Source of the DNA: Candidatus Nanopelagicales bacterium
GTDB lineage: Bacteria; Actinomycetota; Actinomycetes; S36-B12
Length of the DNA stretch: 42,138 nucleotides
Direction: 5' to 3'
NCBI GenBank assembly: GCA_017854795.1
Contig: JAFMHB010000011.1
Span: 43,131 to 85,268, forward strand
Positions 24,074 through 31,749 of the stretch are shown piece by piece. The translations under genes and the position numbers were made by a program. How positions within the stretch are numbered: the stretch's first letter is position 1; each line of letters starts with the position of its first letter. The notes under the pieces were generated by a model. The model was not told the origin of the DNA. It did not search any database and saw only the letters and a list, made by a program, of their open reading frames with translations.

Positions 24074-25597
24074 TTAATACGCTCCGCTACCGGTAATAAC
24101 TACTTTCACGGTTTTTGCCACAATCACTAAGTCCAGAGCCGGAGACCAATGCTCCACGTAGTCCAAATCCATCCGCATCCGCTCGTCCCAGTCAACCGCT
24201 TTGCGCCCGGATATTTGCCACAAACCTGTTAATCCGGGTTTGGTGAGGTGCCGACGGTGATCAGCATCGCCAAAAAGTGGGATCTCGTCGAGTAGTACGG
24301 GCCGCGGTCCGACGAGGGACATGGTCCCCCTGAGAACGTGCATGATTTGCGGCATTTCATCAATTGACCATCGACGTAAAACTCTTCCGAAGGGGGTGAT
24401 TCGGGGGTCGTTTTGATATCGATTCCCGATATTTTCGTCAGGCATCCCGATTACTTGCTTACGGTCCTCATCCGCGCCCTCGTACATGGTCCGGAATTTC
24501 ACAACGTCAATGACCTGACCGCCACGTCCAATGCGTTGATGCCGGTAGAAGATTGGTCCGCGGCTGGAGAAAAAGATCCCGACGGCGGCAAAGGCCATGA
24601 ATGGCAGGAACAGAATCACCAGCATCACTCCGGATACGAGATCCAGTGCTCGCTTAATGGCTCGTTTTGACCCCGTGAGTTGCGGCTCATCAAGGTGAAT
24701 GAGTGGCAGATCCGCTTGCATGCGCATAGTGACGCGGGGTCCAACAAAATCACCCAGTGTCGGTGCAACCAACAGGTCAATGCGTGGTCCTTCAAGTCGC
24801 CAGGACAATCGACGAATCAGGTCTTGGCCCAAAAGTGGTGTGCCAGCAATGGCAACGGTATCTACGTCGTTGATGGCGATGCGTGCCATTACTTCGTCTA
24901 ACCAACGAACGAGTTGCTCTTCGGTGCAATTCTCTGCAGGTTCCTGTGACACGTCGACAACAACGAATCCAGCAACTGGGTCACGGTCCAACATGTCAAC
25001 AATTTCCTGTTGGCGGTCACCTTCCCCAATGACCATGGTTCTGTGCAAATAGTTTCCGTATCTGCGTTCATGTCGTAACCACGTGCGTAATCCCCAGCGT
25101 TCACCCAACAGAAATATCATTCCAACGACAAAGGTGATGAGGACGAAACCTCGAGAAAGGTCAAGCTTTAAGGCAAATGCAGTAATGGCTACTAGGGCAA
25201 ATAGCCCAGCCGATGCGGTGACTACCCGTTTAAATTCTTCTGAGCCGGCGCCGAGCACGCGGGTGTCATATGCCCCGCGCACAACTAGGGCGAGGATCCA
25301 TGAAACAACAACGACGAGCGCGAAATAAACGTATGTGAGATCTGAGATGTCGAGGTTGTATGGAATCGTCCATCTCAATACGAAGCCTGTGGTCGCGGCT
25401 GCAAAAATTGCGATCGAGTCGAAAATTACGGCCCGCGTCGCGTACACACGTAATGGGTCTCGCGGCTCGTGTGGTCGGTCCCGATGCCGGTCGGTGGTTG
25501 CCCAACCCTGAGTTGTGTGTGCCTCTCGAGCTATTCGACGCCAGGTTCCGGTATCGCTCATCGGATCTATCCCAGGATCCGGCCTTTCGATGCTCAC
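24074..25597 (-). CDS. Polyprenyl-phosphate sugar-1-phosphate transferase (WbaP/WcaJ/CpsE type)
   Basis: 507 residues from GTG 25597. Five hydrophobic segments (~50-165) precede a Rossmann-like CoA-binding-type domain (~180-320, YLHRTMVIGEGDRQQEIVDML), then the C-terminal bacterial sugar-transferase domain: KRALDLVSGVMLVILFLPFMA (re-entrant helix), GPIFYRHQRIGRGGQVIDVVKFRTM, MPQIMHVLRGTMSLVGPRP and KPGLTGLWQISGR. It attaches the first sugar phosphate to undecaprenyl phosphate and so initiates the repeat unit. The open frame extends to GTG 25603, but TACCGT lies exactly six nt before GTG 25597, matching the leaderless layout seen elsewhere; an ATG at 25561 is a further option. Confidence 0.95.
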   Translation of the reverse strand: MSIERPDPGIDPMSDTGTWRRIAREAHTTQGWATTDRHRDRPHEPRDPLRVYATRAVIFDSIAIFAAATTGFVLRWTIPYNLDISDLTYVYFALVVVVSWILALVVRGAYDTRVLGAGSEEFKRVVTASAGLFALVAITAFALKLDLSRGFVLITFVVGMIFLLGERWGLRTWLRHERRYGNYLHRTMVIGEGDRQQEIVDMLDRDPVAGFVVVDVSQEPAENCTEEQLVRWLDEVMARIAINDVDTVAIAGTPLLGQDLIRRLSWRLEGPRIDLLVAPTLGDFVGPRVTMRMQADLPLIHLDEPQLTGSKRAIKRALDLVSGVMLVILFLPFMAFAAVGIFFSSRGPIFYRHQRIGRGGQVIDVVKFRTMYEGADEDRKQVIGMPDENIGNRYQNDPRITPFGRVLRRWSIDEMPQIMHVLRGTMSLVGPRPVLLDEIPLFGDADHRRHLTKPGLTGLWQISGRKAVDWDERMRMDLDYVEHWSPALDLVIVAKTVKVVITGSGAY

Positions 25598-25603
25598 CCC
25601 CAC

Positions 25604-25609
25604 ACGGTA
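25604..25609 (-). promoter_or_regulatory. -10 element of a leaderless promoter (TACCGT)
   Basis: Minus strand: TACCGT, GTGGGG, then GTG at 25597. The hexamer abuts the farther upstream GTG (25603), which argues for the inner start. Confidence 0.6.
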
Positions 25610-25636
25610 CCAGTGAGAACGTGGGCAATCGGATAA

Positions 25637-26350
25637 TTAACGTCGTCTTAGAATGTACAAGCTTTGACCGTCTGTTTCCCGGCCGTATTCAAAGCGGTCA
25701 ACGGCCAGCCCCGCAGCGTTTACGAGGGATTCGAAGTATTGGCGGGAGAATCGAGTGCAGTGGAGCCGGCCTTTCCACTCAAGCGGACCGTATCCGGCTG
25801 GATTTTCATCCCATTCGGGCACATCTTCTTCAACGAAGCAGGTAACAAATGCCCTGCCCGTCGGGGTGAGTGCTTGACCGAGAAGTTCCAAATACCCTGC
25901 AGTGTCAACCGCATTCATGTGGCTGAACACGGAGTAGGCGTAGAAAACGTCCACACTGTGTGGTTCAGCACTCAAGGTTCGTTCAGGTGAACCATCGGGG
26001 TTGTAACGCTCATTACTGACATCAACGTAGGTGAATCGGTAGCCCTCGCCGGCCAAATTCGAGTCCGCCCAATCGATTAACTCCCGCTGCACGTCTACCC
26101 CGTGGTAGTCCCGAATGGACGGAAAGTACTCCTTAACACCAATTGCTAGGCGTCCTGCACCGCAGCCCCAGTCCAGCAGTGAGGAGTCCGGGTTGAGATC
26201 ACAGTACTTCTCCAGACGTTTAACGTCACGCACCGCTGTTTTAATGAATGCTTTGTCGTTTTTGAAATGCTTCCCACCCATGCGGTACTTGCTGGGGGGT
26301 AGCGGCGTCTTTGACTTACCGCCAATTGTTAGGGATCCGATTGTAACCAC
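25637..26350 (-). CDS. Class I SAM-dependent methyltransferase
   Basis: 237 residues. Motif I is LDWGCGAGRLAIGVKEYFP, with the acidic residue of motif II in YHGVDVQRELIDWA and a later FYAYSVFSHMNAVDTAGYLELL before the strand FVTCFVEEDVPEW. The family methylates small molecules or sugars using S-adenosylmethionine. The neighbours suggest methylation of a sugar in the exported polysaccharide, perhaps as a chain cap, but the acceptor cannot be read from sequence. The N-terminal ~45 residues are basic (GGKSKTPLPPSKYRMGGKHF). The GTG start at 26350 is preceded by TACGCT six nt upstream. It lies 33 nt before the sugar-transferase gene, which has its own promoter signal. Confidence 0.85.
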   Translation of the reverse strand: MVTIGSLTIGGKSKTPLPPSKYRMGGKHFKNDKAFIKTAVRDVKRLEKYCDLNPDSSLLDWGCGAGRLAIGVKEYFPSIRDYHGVDVQRELIDWADSNLAGEGYRFTYVDVSNERYNPDGSPERTLSAEPHSVDVFYAYSVFSHMNAVDTAGYLELLGQALTPTGRAFVTCFVEEDVPEWDENPAGYGPLEWKGRLHCTRFSRQYFESLVNAAGLAVDRFEYGRETDGQSLYILRRR

Positions 26351-26356
26351 GACCTA

Positions 26357-26362
26357 AGCGTA
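26357..26362 (-). promoter_or_regulatory. -10 element of a leaderless promoter (TACGCT)
   Basis: Minus strand: TACGCT, TAGGTC, then GTG at 26350, with no Shine-Dalgarno. Confidence 0.65.
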
Positions 26363-26438
26363 TCCCCAGATGTTTTTTTACCGTCACCGTTTTCACACCC
26401 AGCGTGTTTCTTTCACTCCTGCGCCCACCGAATCACAA

Positions 26439-26468
26439 AATGTAAATGTGAAAAATGTAAATGTGAAA
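26439..26468 (+). repeat. Tandem 15-bp repeat just upstream of the AbiEi-like gene
   Basis: AATGTAAATGTGAAA occurs twice back to back (26439-26453, 26454-26468), and the second copy runs into the AAAAGG ribosome binding site of the gene at 26476. A change in copy number would move the promoter relative to the start. Confidence 0.6.
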
Positions 26469-26475
26469 AGGCATC

Positions 26476-27507
26476 ATGTTTGACCCTGTAGCTCGCAGTC
26501 TGTATCGAGAACCAGCGGTTTTTGGATCTTCCACGTTGCCCTTGCGTAGTTTGCCCTTGAGCAGATGGGATGACGAACAACTTTTGGCTATCGATTCCCT
26601 CTTCATGCCGGAAAATAACTCGGATTTTCCCGGTGTGCCGGACTGGAATGATTATGAGTTGCGTCGTCGCATTGGTCGAATTAGGGCGCCGGCGATTATT
26701 TCGCATGTGAGTGCGGCCAGAATTTTTGACTTACCTCTTCCTTACCGAATCGCTGTTGATCCACATCTTCATGTCACTGTTTCGCGTTCCCGTGCACGCT
26801 CGCACCAGAAAGGAATCCGATCCCACCTTGGTGACTTAACAAATGAAGAGATCGTTGTGACGAATGGTTTACGGCTGACGCACCCTGCTCGAATTGTTGC
26901 CGATCTCGCAGGCATCCTGAATCTCTCCGAGTTAAATGTGTTGCTCGATGCAGCCCAAGCCCCACACCTCAACGCTTTGTTTGACCCCGAAATCAATGAC
27001 AAAGATCGCAGGATTGACCTTTCCGTGTACAGCCAGCCCTATGAGAATGTGACGAGTGCACAACATGAATCGGAATTCGTAAAAATTTTGTTACGCAGGA
27101 AACGATTTCCTGGCCGGACTAATGTCACAAGACTTGTAGAACTCCGACAACAAAATCTGTTGCCGTACTCAACTATCCCTTGGCAAAGTTTTATCGCTGC
27201 TGCAATTTCCTCCAATTACAGCACATCCATCGCGTTACTAAGTGCGGATCAACTCGCTGTACCTGCACATAACGTGATCGTGGTCCAGCCGTGGCACTTT
27301 TCCGATGATCGTGAAACGTCCATGTCCATCGCAGCAACCATCACGGCCCTTCGCTCATTTGGTTGGTGTGCGGATTCATTTTCTTATCGAGATTTGCTAT
27401 CGGTTGATTCATTTCTCAGTTTGTACTCAAAGAAACGTAACCGCCCCGAATTTGCCCACATGCGGCTCCGCAGCCCGAACTCCCAGCTCCGTCACTTGGC
27501 ACATTAA
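26476..27507 (+). CDS. AbiEi-like / DUF559-related hypothetical protein
   Basis: 343 residues. The middle part is the best clue: IISHVSAARIFDLPLPYRI, HLHVTVSRSRARSHQKGIRSHLGDL and VTNGLRLTHPARIVADLAGILNLSELNVLLDAA, the pattern of actinobacterial proteins annotated as AbiEi-antitoxin-like or DUF559. In that group a Vsr-like nuclease domain usually forms the C terminus; here the C-terminal ~150 residues (ESEFVKILLRRKRFPG ... WHFSDDRETSMSIAATITALRSFGW in outline) keep the trailing helix but no clear catalytic Asp/Glu-X-Lys, so nuclease activity may be lost. No toxin partner is adjacent. AAAAGG precedes the ATG by 4 nt. Repeats on both sides suggest an inserted accessory gene. Confidence 0.6.
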   Translation: MFDPVARSLYREPAVFGSSTLPLRSLPLSRWDDEQLLAIDSLFMPENNSDFPGVPDWNDYELRRRIGRIRAPAIISHVSAARIFDLPLPYRIAVDPHLHVTVSRSRARSHQKGIRSHLGDLTNEEIVVTNGLRLTHPARIVADLAGILNLSELNVLLDAAQAPHLNALFDPEINDKDRRIDLSVYSQPYENVTSAQHESEFVKILLRRKRFPGRTNVTRLVELRQQNLLPYSTIPWQSFIAAAISSNYSTSIALLSADQLAVPAHNVIVVQPWHFSDDRETSMSIAATITALRSFGWCADSFSYRDLLSVDSFLSLYSKKRNRPEFAHMRLRSPNSQLRHLAH

Positions 27508-27520
27508 GTCCACGCAGCGA

Positions 27521-27544
27521 GTCGGCCCAAAGTGTCGGCCCAAA
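27521..27544. repeat. Direct repeat GTCGGCCCAAA x2
   Basis: Copies at 27521-27531 and 27534-27544, a 13-bp period, just after the AbiEi-like stop codon. Confidence 0.6.
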
Positions 27545-27573
27545 CAGTTGGCGTAACAAACACAGGGTTCAAG

Positions 27574-27621
27574 GTTCCGGGTTCAGAGTTCCGGGTTCAG
27601 AGTTCCGGATTCCGGATTCCG
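27574..27621. repeat. Tandem repeat GTTCCGGGTTCAGA (2 exact copies plus a degenerate third)
   Basis: Exact 14-bp units at 27574-27587 and 27588-27601, then GTTCCGGATTCCGGATTCCG, itself a 7-bp repeat of ATTCCGG. It is too short and irregular to be CRISPR. Confidence 0.7.
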
Positions 27622-27735
27622 TTTCAAAGTTGAGGGAACAGAACGCAACTATCCGTTAGGTGTGCTGATTGGATCCAATTCCTATGAGGAAGGTGTCCTA
27701 AAGTCGATGGAAAGACATTGAAAAAACCGCACACT

Positions 27736-27757
27736 TAACCAATAGGCTAACCAATAG
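27736..27757. repeat. Direct repeat TAACCAATAG x2
   Basis: Copies at 27736-27745 and 27748-27757 with a 2-bp spacer, giving a period of 12 bp; possibly a regulator half-site pair or residual tandem duplication. Confidence 0.5.
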
Positions 27758-27988
27758 TGACCATGGGTAGTCGCCATAAACTCCTGCAGACTACAGAGCA
27801 AGCAAAATGCAACCGCAGCGGAACCAGCACCCGCGCCGACACCGACACCGGCGCCGGCGCCAGCGCCGAACGCCACGGCTCAGACAGACCAAGGGATTTC
27901 TCTGTGTGTCTCCGAAGGGGATAACGGTCTGCCCATTCGTACTCAGACACGTGCCTGAATTATTCCGCGCCTATGCCAGACTCTCCAG

Positions 27989-28948
27989 ATGAGTGAAATT
28001 TCATGGGGTGATACGAAGGTTTATGTTGCCGGGCATCGTGGGCTCGTAGGATCTGCTTTGGTCCGAGCTCTGGAAAGCGCTGGCGTAGGGGAAATAGTCG
28101 GTTGGACATCGAGTGAACTTGATCTGCGCGATCGAGATGCCACTATCGATGCGATCAATCAGGCGAAGCCGGACATTGTGATTGACGCGGCAGCTCGAGT
28201 AGGCGGCATCATGGCTAACTCCACCTACCCCGTTGATTTCCTCAAAGACAATATGTTGATCCAAACAAATGTGATGGATGCAGCTCATGAAGCCGACGTC
28301 GAGCGCCTTCTTTTCCTGGGCTCCAGTTGTATTTATCCACGTCACGCAACACAGCCAATTCGAGAATCAAGTTTGATGACTGGACCGCTTGAACCAACGA
28401 ACCAGGCATACGCCATGGCAAAGATCGCTGGGATTTTTTATGTCGAAGCCTTCCGCACCCAATATGGGAGGAAATGGATTTCGGCAATGCCTACAAATCT
28501 CTATGGCCCTGGTGACAATTTCAATCTAGAAACATCCCACGTCCTCCCGGCATTCATTCGTCGCTTTCACGAAGCAAAGGAAAACGGTGCAAGTTCGGTA
28601 ACCCTTTGGGGGACCGGTGCACCAAGGCGAGAGTTTTTGCATGTGGATGATCTTGCCGACGCATGCCTGATGCTTCTACAAAATTACGATTCACATGAAA
28701 CCATCAATGTTGGTTGGGGTGATGACCTCCCCATCCGTGAACTCGCGGAGGCCGTTGCCCGGGTCGTTGGTTTCGAGGGTGAACTGGCGTGGGATTCCAG
28801 TAAGCCTGACGGGATGCCCCGAAAATTGTTAGATACCAGTCGGATCAACGCCCTTGGTTGGTACCCATCAATCAAGTTAGGTGATGGTCTTGCCGCGACT
28901 TACGACTGGTACCTCCAGAACAATGATCTCCAGAACAGCGTGAAGTAG
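27989..28948 (+). CDS. fcl: GDP-L-fucose synthase
   Basis: 319 residues, the normal length. It converts GDP-4-keto-6-deoxymannose, the Gmd product, to GDP-L-fucose by 3,5-epimerisation and NADPH reduction. Diagnostic parts: VAGHRGLVGSALVRAL (nucleotide loop), LDLRDRDA, AARVGGIMANSTYPVDFL, LFLGSSCIYPRHATQPI, the YAMAKIAG catalytic Tyr/Lys pair, and MPTNLYGPGDNFNLETSHVLPAFIRRFHEAK. No strong Shine-Dalgarno precedes the ATG. The gene is separated from gmd by about 25 kb and from the main polysaccharide operons by repeat-rich DNA, yet the pathway needs both. Confidence 0.95.
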   Translation: MSEISWGDTKVYVAGHRGLVGSALVRALESAGVGEIVGWTSSELDLRDRDATIDAINQAKPDIVIDAAARVGGIMANSTYPVDFLKDNMLIQTNVMDAAHEADVERLLFLGSSCIYPRHATQPIRESSLMTGPLEPTNQAYAMAKIAGIFYVEAFRTQYGRKWISAMPTNLYGPGDNFNLETSHVLPAFIRRFHEAKENGASSVTLWGTGAPRREFLHVDDLADACLMLLQNYDSHETINVGWGDDLPIRELAEAVARVVGFEGELAWDSSKPDGMPRKLLDTSRINALGWYPSIKLGDGLAATYDWYLQNNDLQNSVK

Positions 28949-28968
28949 AGACAAGGGCACAGATTCAC

Positions 28969-29325
28969 ATGTTGCATGACGGTTTATTGCCAGGTCGGCA
29001 AGCATTGCTTGTTCGGCTCAATGTTGGCGAAGGCAAGCGAACTGAGCTTCTTGACTTACTCAACACCTACGCCGATCGAATCGGGGAAGAACCTGGTACC
29101 GAAGTTTTCACGGTACTCACAGATCCTGATACCGAAGACATCGTTTGGTTATTTGAAGTCTTCACCAGTGAGGAAGCTGAAATTGAACACCGAGAAACAA
29201 CGGGTTTTGCTGACCTGATGCATGGTCTGCAGAATGTGCTGGAGGGTGCTCCAGGAATTTTGCGCATGAATCCTTTGCGCATGACAATTCAGGAAGACAT
29301 GTTCACGCAAGACTGGAGTTTTTAA
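28969..29325 (+). CDS. ABM-fold (putative quinol monooxygenase-like) protein
   Basis: 118 residues. The core LLVRLNVGEGKRTELLDLLNTYADRIGEEPGTEVFTVLTDPDTEDIVWLFEVFTSEEAEIEHRETTGFADLM (in outline) has the alternating strand-helix pattern and central Glu/His-containing stretch of the antibiotic biosynthesis monooxygenase fold, which acts as small dimers on quinols or similar aromatics without a metal or flavin. The gene begins 20 nt after fcl, so it may be transcribed from the fcl promoter even though the function appears unrelated. The ribosome site is weak. A second ABM-like gene follows, and then an azoreductase, suggesting quinone handling. Confidence 0.65.
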   Translation: MLHDGLLPGRQALLVRLNVGEGKRTELLDLLNTYADRIGEEPGTEVFTVLTDPDTEDIVWLFEVFTSEEAEIEHRETTGFADLMHGLQNVLEGAPGILRMNPLRMTIQEDMFTQDWSF

Positions 29326-29368
29326 ATGTTCCTATGCCCGTTGATAGACCTATTGATTGGAGTTCACC

Positions 29369-29659
29369 ATGATTCGTGAAGTTGCGCAGGTCACCATCAA
29401 AGAAGACGCACACGAGCAATTCGTGGCAGACCTCAATCGCGCCGTTGCTGAGATCTTCCCTAACGTCACCGGCGTCATCGAGTTTGTGCATGTTGGCTGG
29501 TGTGTTGAGCGGCCAAATGTGTACATGTTCACAATTGATTGGGAAACAATCGAAGACCACATGGTGGGTTTTCGTGAGTCCGATCAGTACACCCAGTGGC
29601 GAACAATTATTGGACCCCACTTTGACGGGCCCGCGGTTGTGGAGCATTTCAGCCTGTAG
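29369..29659 (+). CDS. Second ABM-family small protein
   Basis: 96 residues from ATG 29369, chosen over the upstream in-frame ATG 29357 because GGAG lies seven nt before it. The sequence VAQVTIKEDAHEQFVADLNRAVAEIFPNVTGVIEF, GWCVERPNVYMFTIDWETIEDHMVGFRESDQYTQW and FDGPAVVEHFSL follows a widespread actinobacterial ABM subfamily annotated as antibiotic biosynthesis monooxygenase. Trp/His/Glu residues in the central helix could form the small active site. It is not a close copy of the preceding ABM gene, so this is not a recent duplication. Confidence 0.7.
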   Translation: MIREVAQVTIKEDAHEQFVADLNRAVAEIFPNVTGVIEFVHVGWCVERPNVYMFTIDWETIEDHMVGFRESDQYTQWRTIIGPHFDGPAVVEHFSL

Positions 29660-29663
29660 TACT

Positions 29664-29685
29664 GTTAGTTGATTGTTCAACTAAC
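29664..29685. promoter_or_regulatory. Perfect inverted repeat, probable operator of the azoreductase gene
   Basis: GTTAGTTGA (29664-29672) and TCAACTAAC (29677-29685) are exact complements around TTGT. The site ends 16 nt before the TTG start and overlaps the expected promoter. Size and AGTTGA...TCAACT half-sites fit MarR/HxlR-type winged-helix repressors that respond to quinones or electrophiles. No such regulator gene is in the window. Confidence 0.7.
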
Positions 29686-29701
29686 TAATTAAAGGAATCC
29701 C

Positions 29702-30328
29702 TTGTCAACCCTTTTGCACATTGAAGTCAGCCCATGGGCTGAAAATTCGCTTTCCCGCACAGTTTCTGCGCAATACGTCGCGTCTTGGAGCGCAGCTAAT
29801 CCCGATGGAACTGTAATCACCCGCGATTTGGACAAGACTCCTGTTCCCCACCTTGATGTTGAATCGCTCTCAGCCGGTTTTGTTGCCGAAGCCGATCGCA
29901 GCGAGCCAATGGCCGCCAAATGGGGCGCGCGCATGTACCTCATTGAAGAGATCTCCGGAGCGGATGAAATCCTGATTTCAACGCCGCTGTGGAACTACGG
30001 GATCCCTTCAGTACTCAAGGCCTACATTGACAACATCGTCATTCCGGGCGTCTTCGACGAGTCAACCGCAACCCTGACTGGCAAGAAAGTAACTTTCGTT
30101 ATTGCCCAAGGTGGTAGCTACGCTGACGGCAGCCCGAAGGCTGGTTGGGATTACGCGTCCGGCTACCTGCGCCAATTCGCAGGAGCTATGGGGGCAACCG
30201 ACGTTGAAGTAGTCACCATCGAGTTCGGTCTCGCAGGTGTTGTCCCAGCACTCGAAGCCTTCATCCCCAACAAAGAAGCCTCAATCGCTGCCGGAAAAGA
30301 AGCGGCAAAGAACCGGGCTGCTGCCTAA
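29702..30328 (+). CDS. azoR: FMN-dependent NAD(P)H azoreductase / quinone reductase
   Basis: 208 residues with a flavodoxin-like fold: LLHIEVSPWAENSLSRTVSAQYVASW at the N terminus (FMN phosphate loop with Ser), LISTPLWNYGIPSVLKAYIDNIV (the MxNxxxP-type FMN-binding loop), and VTFVIAQGGSYADGSPKAGWDYASGYLRQFAGAMG. AzoR enzymes reduce quinones and azo compounds by two electrons. The start is TTG at 29702, read as Met, with AAAGGA eight nt upstream; no ATG or GTG fits. The upstream palindrome suggests repression relieved by quinone stress. A strong terminator follows at 30381. Confidence 0.92.
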   Translation: MSTLLHIEVSPWAENSLSRTVSAQYVASWSAANPDGTVITRDLDKTPVPHLDVESLSAGFVAEADRSEPMAAKWGARMYLIEEISGADEILISTPLWNYGIPSVLKAYIDNIVIPGVFDESTATLTGKKVTFVIAQGGSYADGSPKAGWDYASGYLRQFAGAMGATDVEVVTIEFGLAGVVPALEAFIPNKEASIAAGKEAAKNRAAA

Positions 30329-30380
30329 CAGCAAAAACAACAGCATCATGTTGGACTCTTTTTGATCAAGTGTGATCAAG

Positions 30381-30418
30381 TAAGGGGTCGGGTTAACAAA
30401 CCCGACCCCTTACTTTTT
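30381..30418. terminator. Bidirectional intrinsic terminator
   Basis: A perfect 14-bp stem, TAAGGGGTCGGGTT (30381-30394) and its complement (30399-30412), with loop AACA. CTTTTT follows on the plus strand. It lies between the converging azoR and menJ-like genes. The minus-strand side has fewer U residues. Confidence 0.9.
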
Positions 30419-30428
30419 AGCTCGATTA

Positions 30429-31691
30429 CTAACTAAACGGCGGACGGTGATCAAGTTTGATACTTGACTTACCCGCGTAATGCCACAGTCGTGCAGTGAC
30501 ATCTTTGTCTTGCGGAGTAATCAAGTTACCCATTACTCGCAACGCAATAGTCATTAGGAACTGTGAACGCATTCCGATCGGACCAAATGTTGGAAGCAAT
30601 TTCGGAACCGTAATCAGACCCGCAAGTCGGCGAGCAATTGAAAACGCCGTTCCATAATGATCAACCAGAATTTTCGGCCACACTGTTGTGAAGTCCATTC
30701 GAGAATTGGCTGGGGTGTCAGCAAATAACTGCGCAGCAAGGTGACCGGTTTCGAGGCCATAGTCAATTCCTTCACCGTTTAAAGGGTTGACGCACCCGGC
30801 TGAATCACCAATGAGAACCCAGTTCGCACCAGCGACATTACTGACAGCGCCACCCATCGGTAATAGTGCTGACCACGGTGCGCGAACCTCACCCTCAAAC
30901 TGCCAGGTGTCCCGTTGTTGATCCGCATAAAAATTCAGAAGACTACGAAGGTTGACGTCAGCCGGACGCTTCACGGTTGCCAAAGTCCCAACACCGACGT
31001 TAACTTCGCCGTCACCCAGTGGGAAGACCCAGCCGTAACCGGAAAGCAATTCATTTTTTTCGCCGCGTAATTCCAGGTGACTTGAAATCCATTCGTCATC
31101 TGAGCGGTGCGACTTTATGTAACCCCGGGCTGCCACACCAAATGCGGTTGAACGGTGCCACTCGCGACCAAGGGTGCGACCCAGTTGTGATTTCGCTCCG
31201 TCGGCAACAATTAAGCGCAAACAATGAATCGTCACATTTTTAGCTTGGGAACCCTTGCCACCGGTCGTGAAAACGACACCCGCGACTTTGTCTCCATCCA
31301 TGACCGCATCGACCGCGCGCATGCCTTCCATGACCTCAACCCCGGAATCAATTGCGACTTGGCGAATCGCTGCATCAAGTTCAAGTCGCGGAGCGGCTCC
31401 GCCGTAATTCGGGAGGTTGCCACCGGGCCACGGGAGATACAACTCCTGGCCAAACCCGGCCGCACGAAGACCTTTATTGCGGGCTCGGCCCTCAAGCCAA
31501 GGGGAGAGACCCAGTTGATCAAGTTCAGCGATTGCCCGTGGGGTCAGTCCATCACCGCAGGGCTTGTCCCTGGGAAAGGTCTCAGCGTCAACGAGTAAAA
31601 CGCTCAAGCCAGCTCGGGCGCACCAAGTTGCGGCGGCAGAGCCAGCGGGCCCTGCGCCAACGATCAGAACATCGGTTATTTGTGAACTCAT
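30429..31691 (-). CDS. menJ: Geranylgeranyl reductase-family FAD protein, MenJ-like
   Basis: 420 residues. FAD-binding features: VLIVGAGPAGSAAATWCARAGLSVLLVDA (GxGxxG), DKPCGDGLTPRAIAEL, ADGAKSQLGRTLGREWHRSTAFGVAARGYI, GYGWVFPLGDGEVNVGVG, and WVLIGDSAGCVNPLNGEGIDYGLETGHLAA, ending in RPPFS. From memory this closely follows mycobacterial MenJ, which saturates one isoprene unit of menaquinone; related enzymes reduce geranylgeranyl chains. It probably acts at the membrane surface on respiratory quinone. The quinone link to the adjacent azoR cluster is suggestive, though the genes converge and are separately transcribed. Confidence 0.85.
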   Translation of the reverse strand: MSSQITDVLIVGAGPAGSAAATWCARAGLSVLLVDAETFPRDKPCGDGLTPRAIAELDQLGLSPWLEGRARNKGLRAAGFGQELYLPWPGGNLPNYGGAAPRLELDAAIRQVAIDSGVEVMEGMRAVDAVMDGDKVAGVVFTTGGKGSQAKNVTIHCLRLIVADGAKSQLGRTLGREWHRSTAFGVAARGYIKSHRSDDEWISSHLELRGEKNELLSGYGWVFPLGDGEVNVGVGTLATVKRPADVNLRSLLNFYADQQRDTWQFEGEVRAPWSALLPMGGAVSNVAGANWVLIGDSAGCVNPLNGEGIDYGLETGHLAAQLFADTPANSRMDFTTVWPKILVDHYGTAFSIARRLAGLITVPKLLPTFGPIGMRSQFLMTIALRVMGNLITPQDKDVTARLWHYAGKSSIKLDHRPPFS

Positions 31692-31749
31692 GACTACCTA
31701 AGTGTTCCTTGATGCACGCACTCGCGCAAATTCAATGAAGTCAATCACA

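Larger units (their letters stand above)
27508..27988. other. 481-bp non-coding stretch with several short repeats
   Basis: No reading frame here has a credible start, ribosome site and composition. It contains the repeats listed separately, a 12-bp palindrome ATTGGATCCAAT (27668-27679), and a CCG/ACC-rich run near 27826-27870. In one frame that run would read as a Pro/Ala/Thr linker (AEPAPAPTPTPAPAPAP), but it lacks a start. It may be the remains of a decayed gene or simple-sequence DNA. The promoter of the fcl gene should be in its last ~100 bp; CAGACT six nt before ATG 27989 is a weak -10 candidate. Confidence 0.6.

Noticed and set aside
27565-27622. Possible CRISPR-like array
   Set aside because: Units are 14 bp, head to tail without unique spacers, and no cas genes are present.
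27762-27914. Small plus-strand frame beginning MGSRHKLLQTTEQAK
   Set aside because: No ribosome site, repetitive GC-rich tail, and no protein-like pattern; a decayed gene or simple sequence is more likely.
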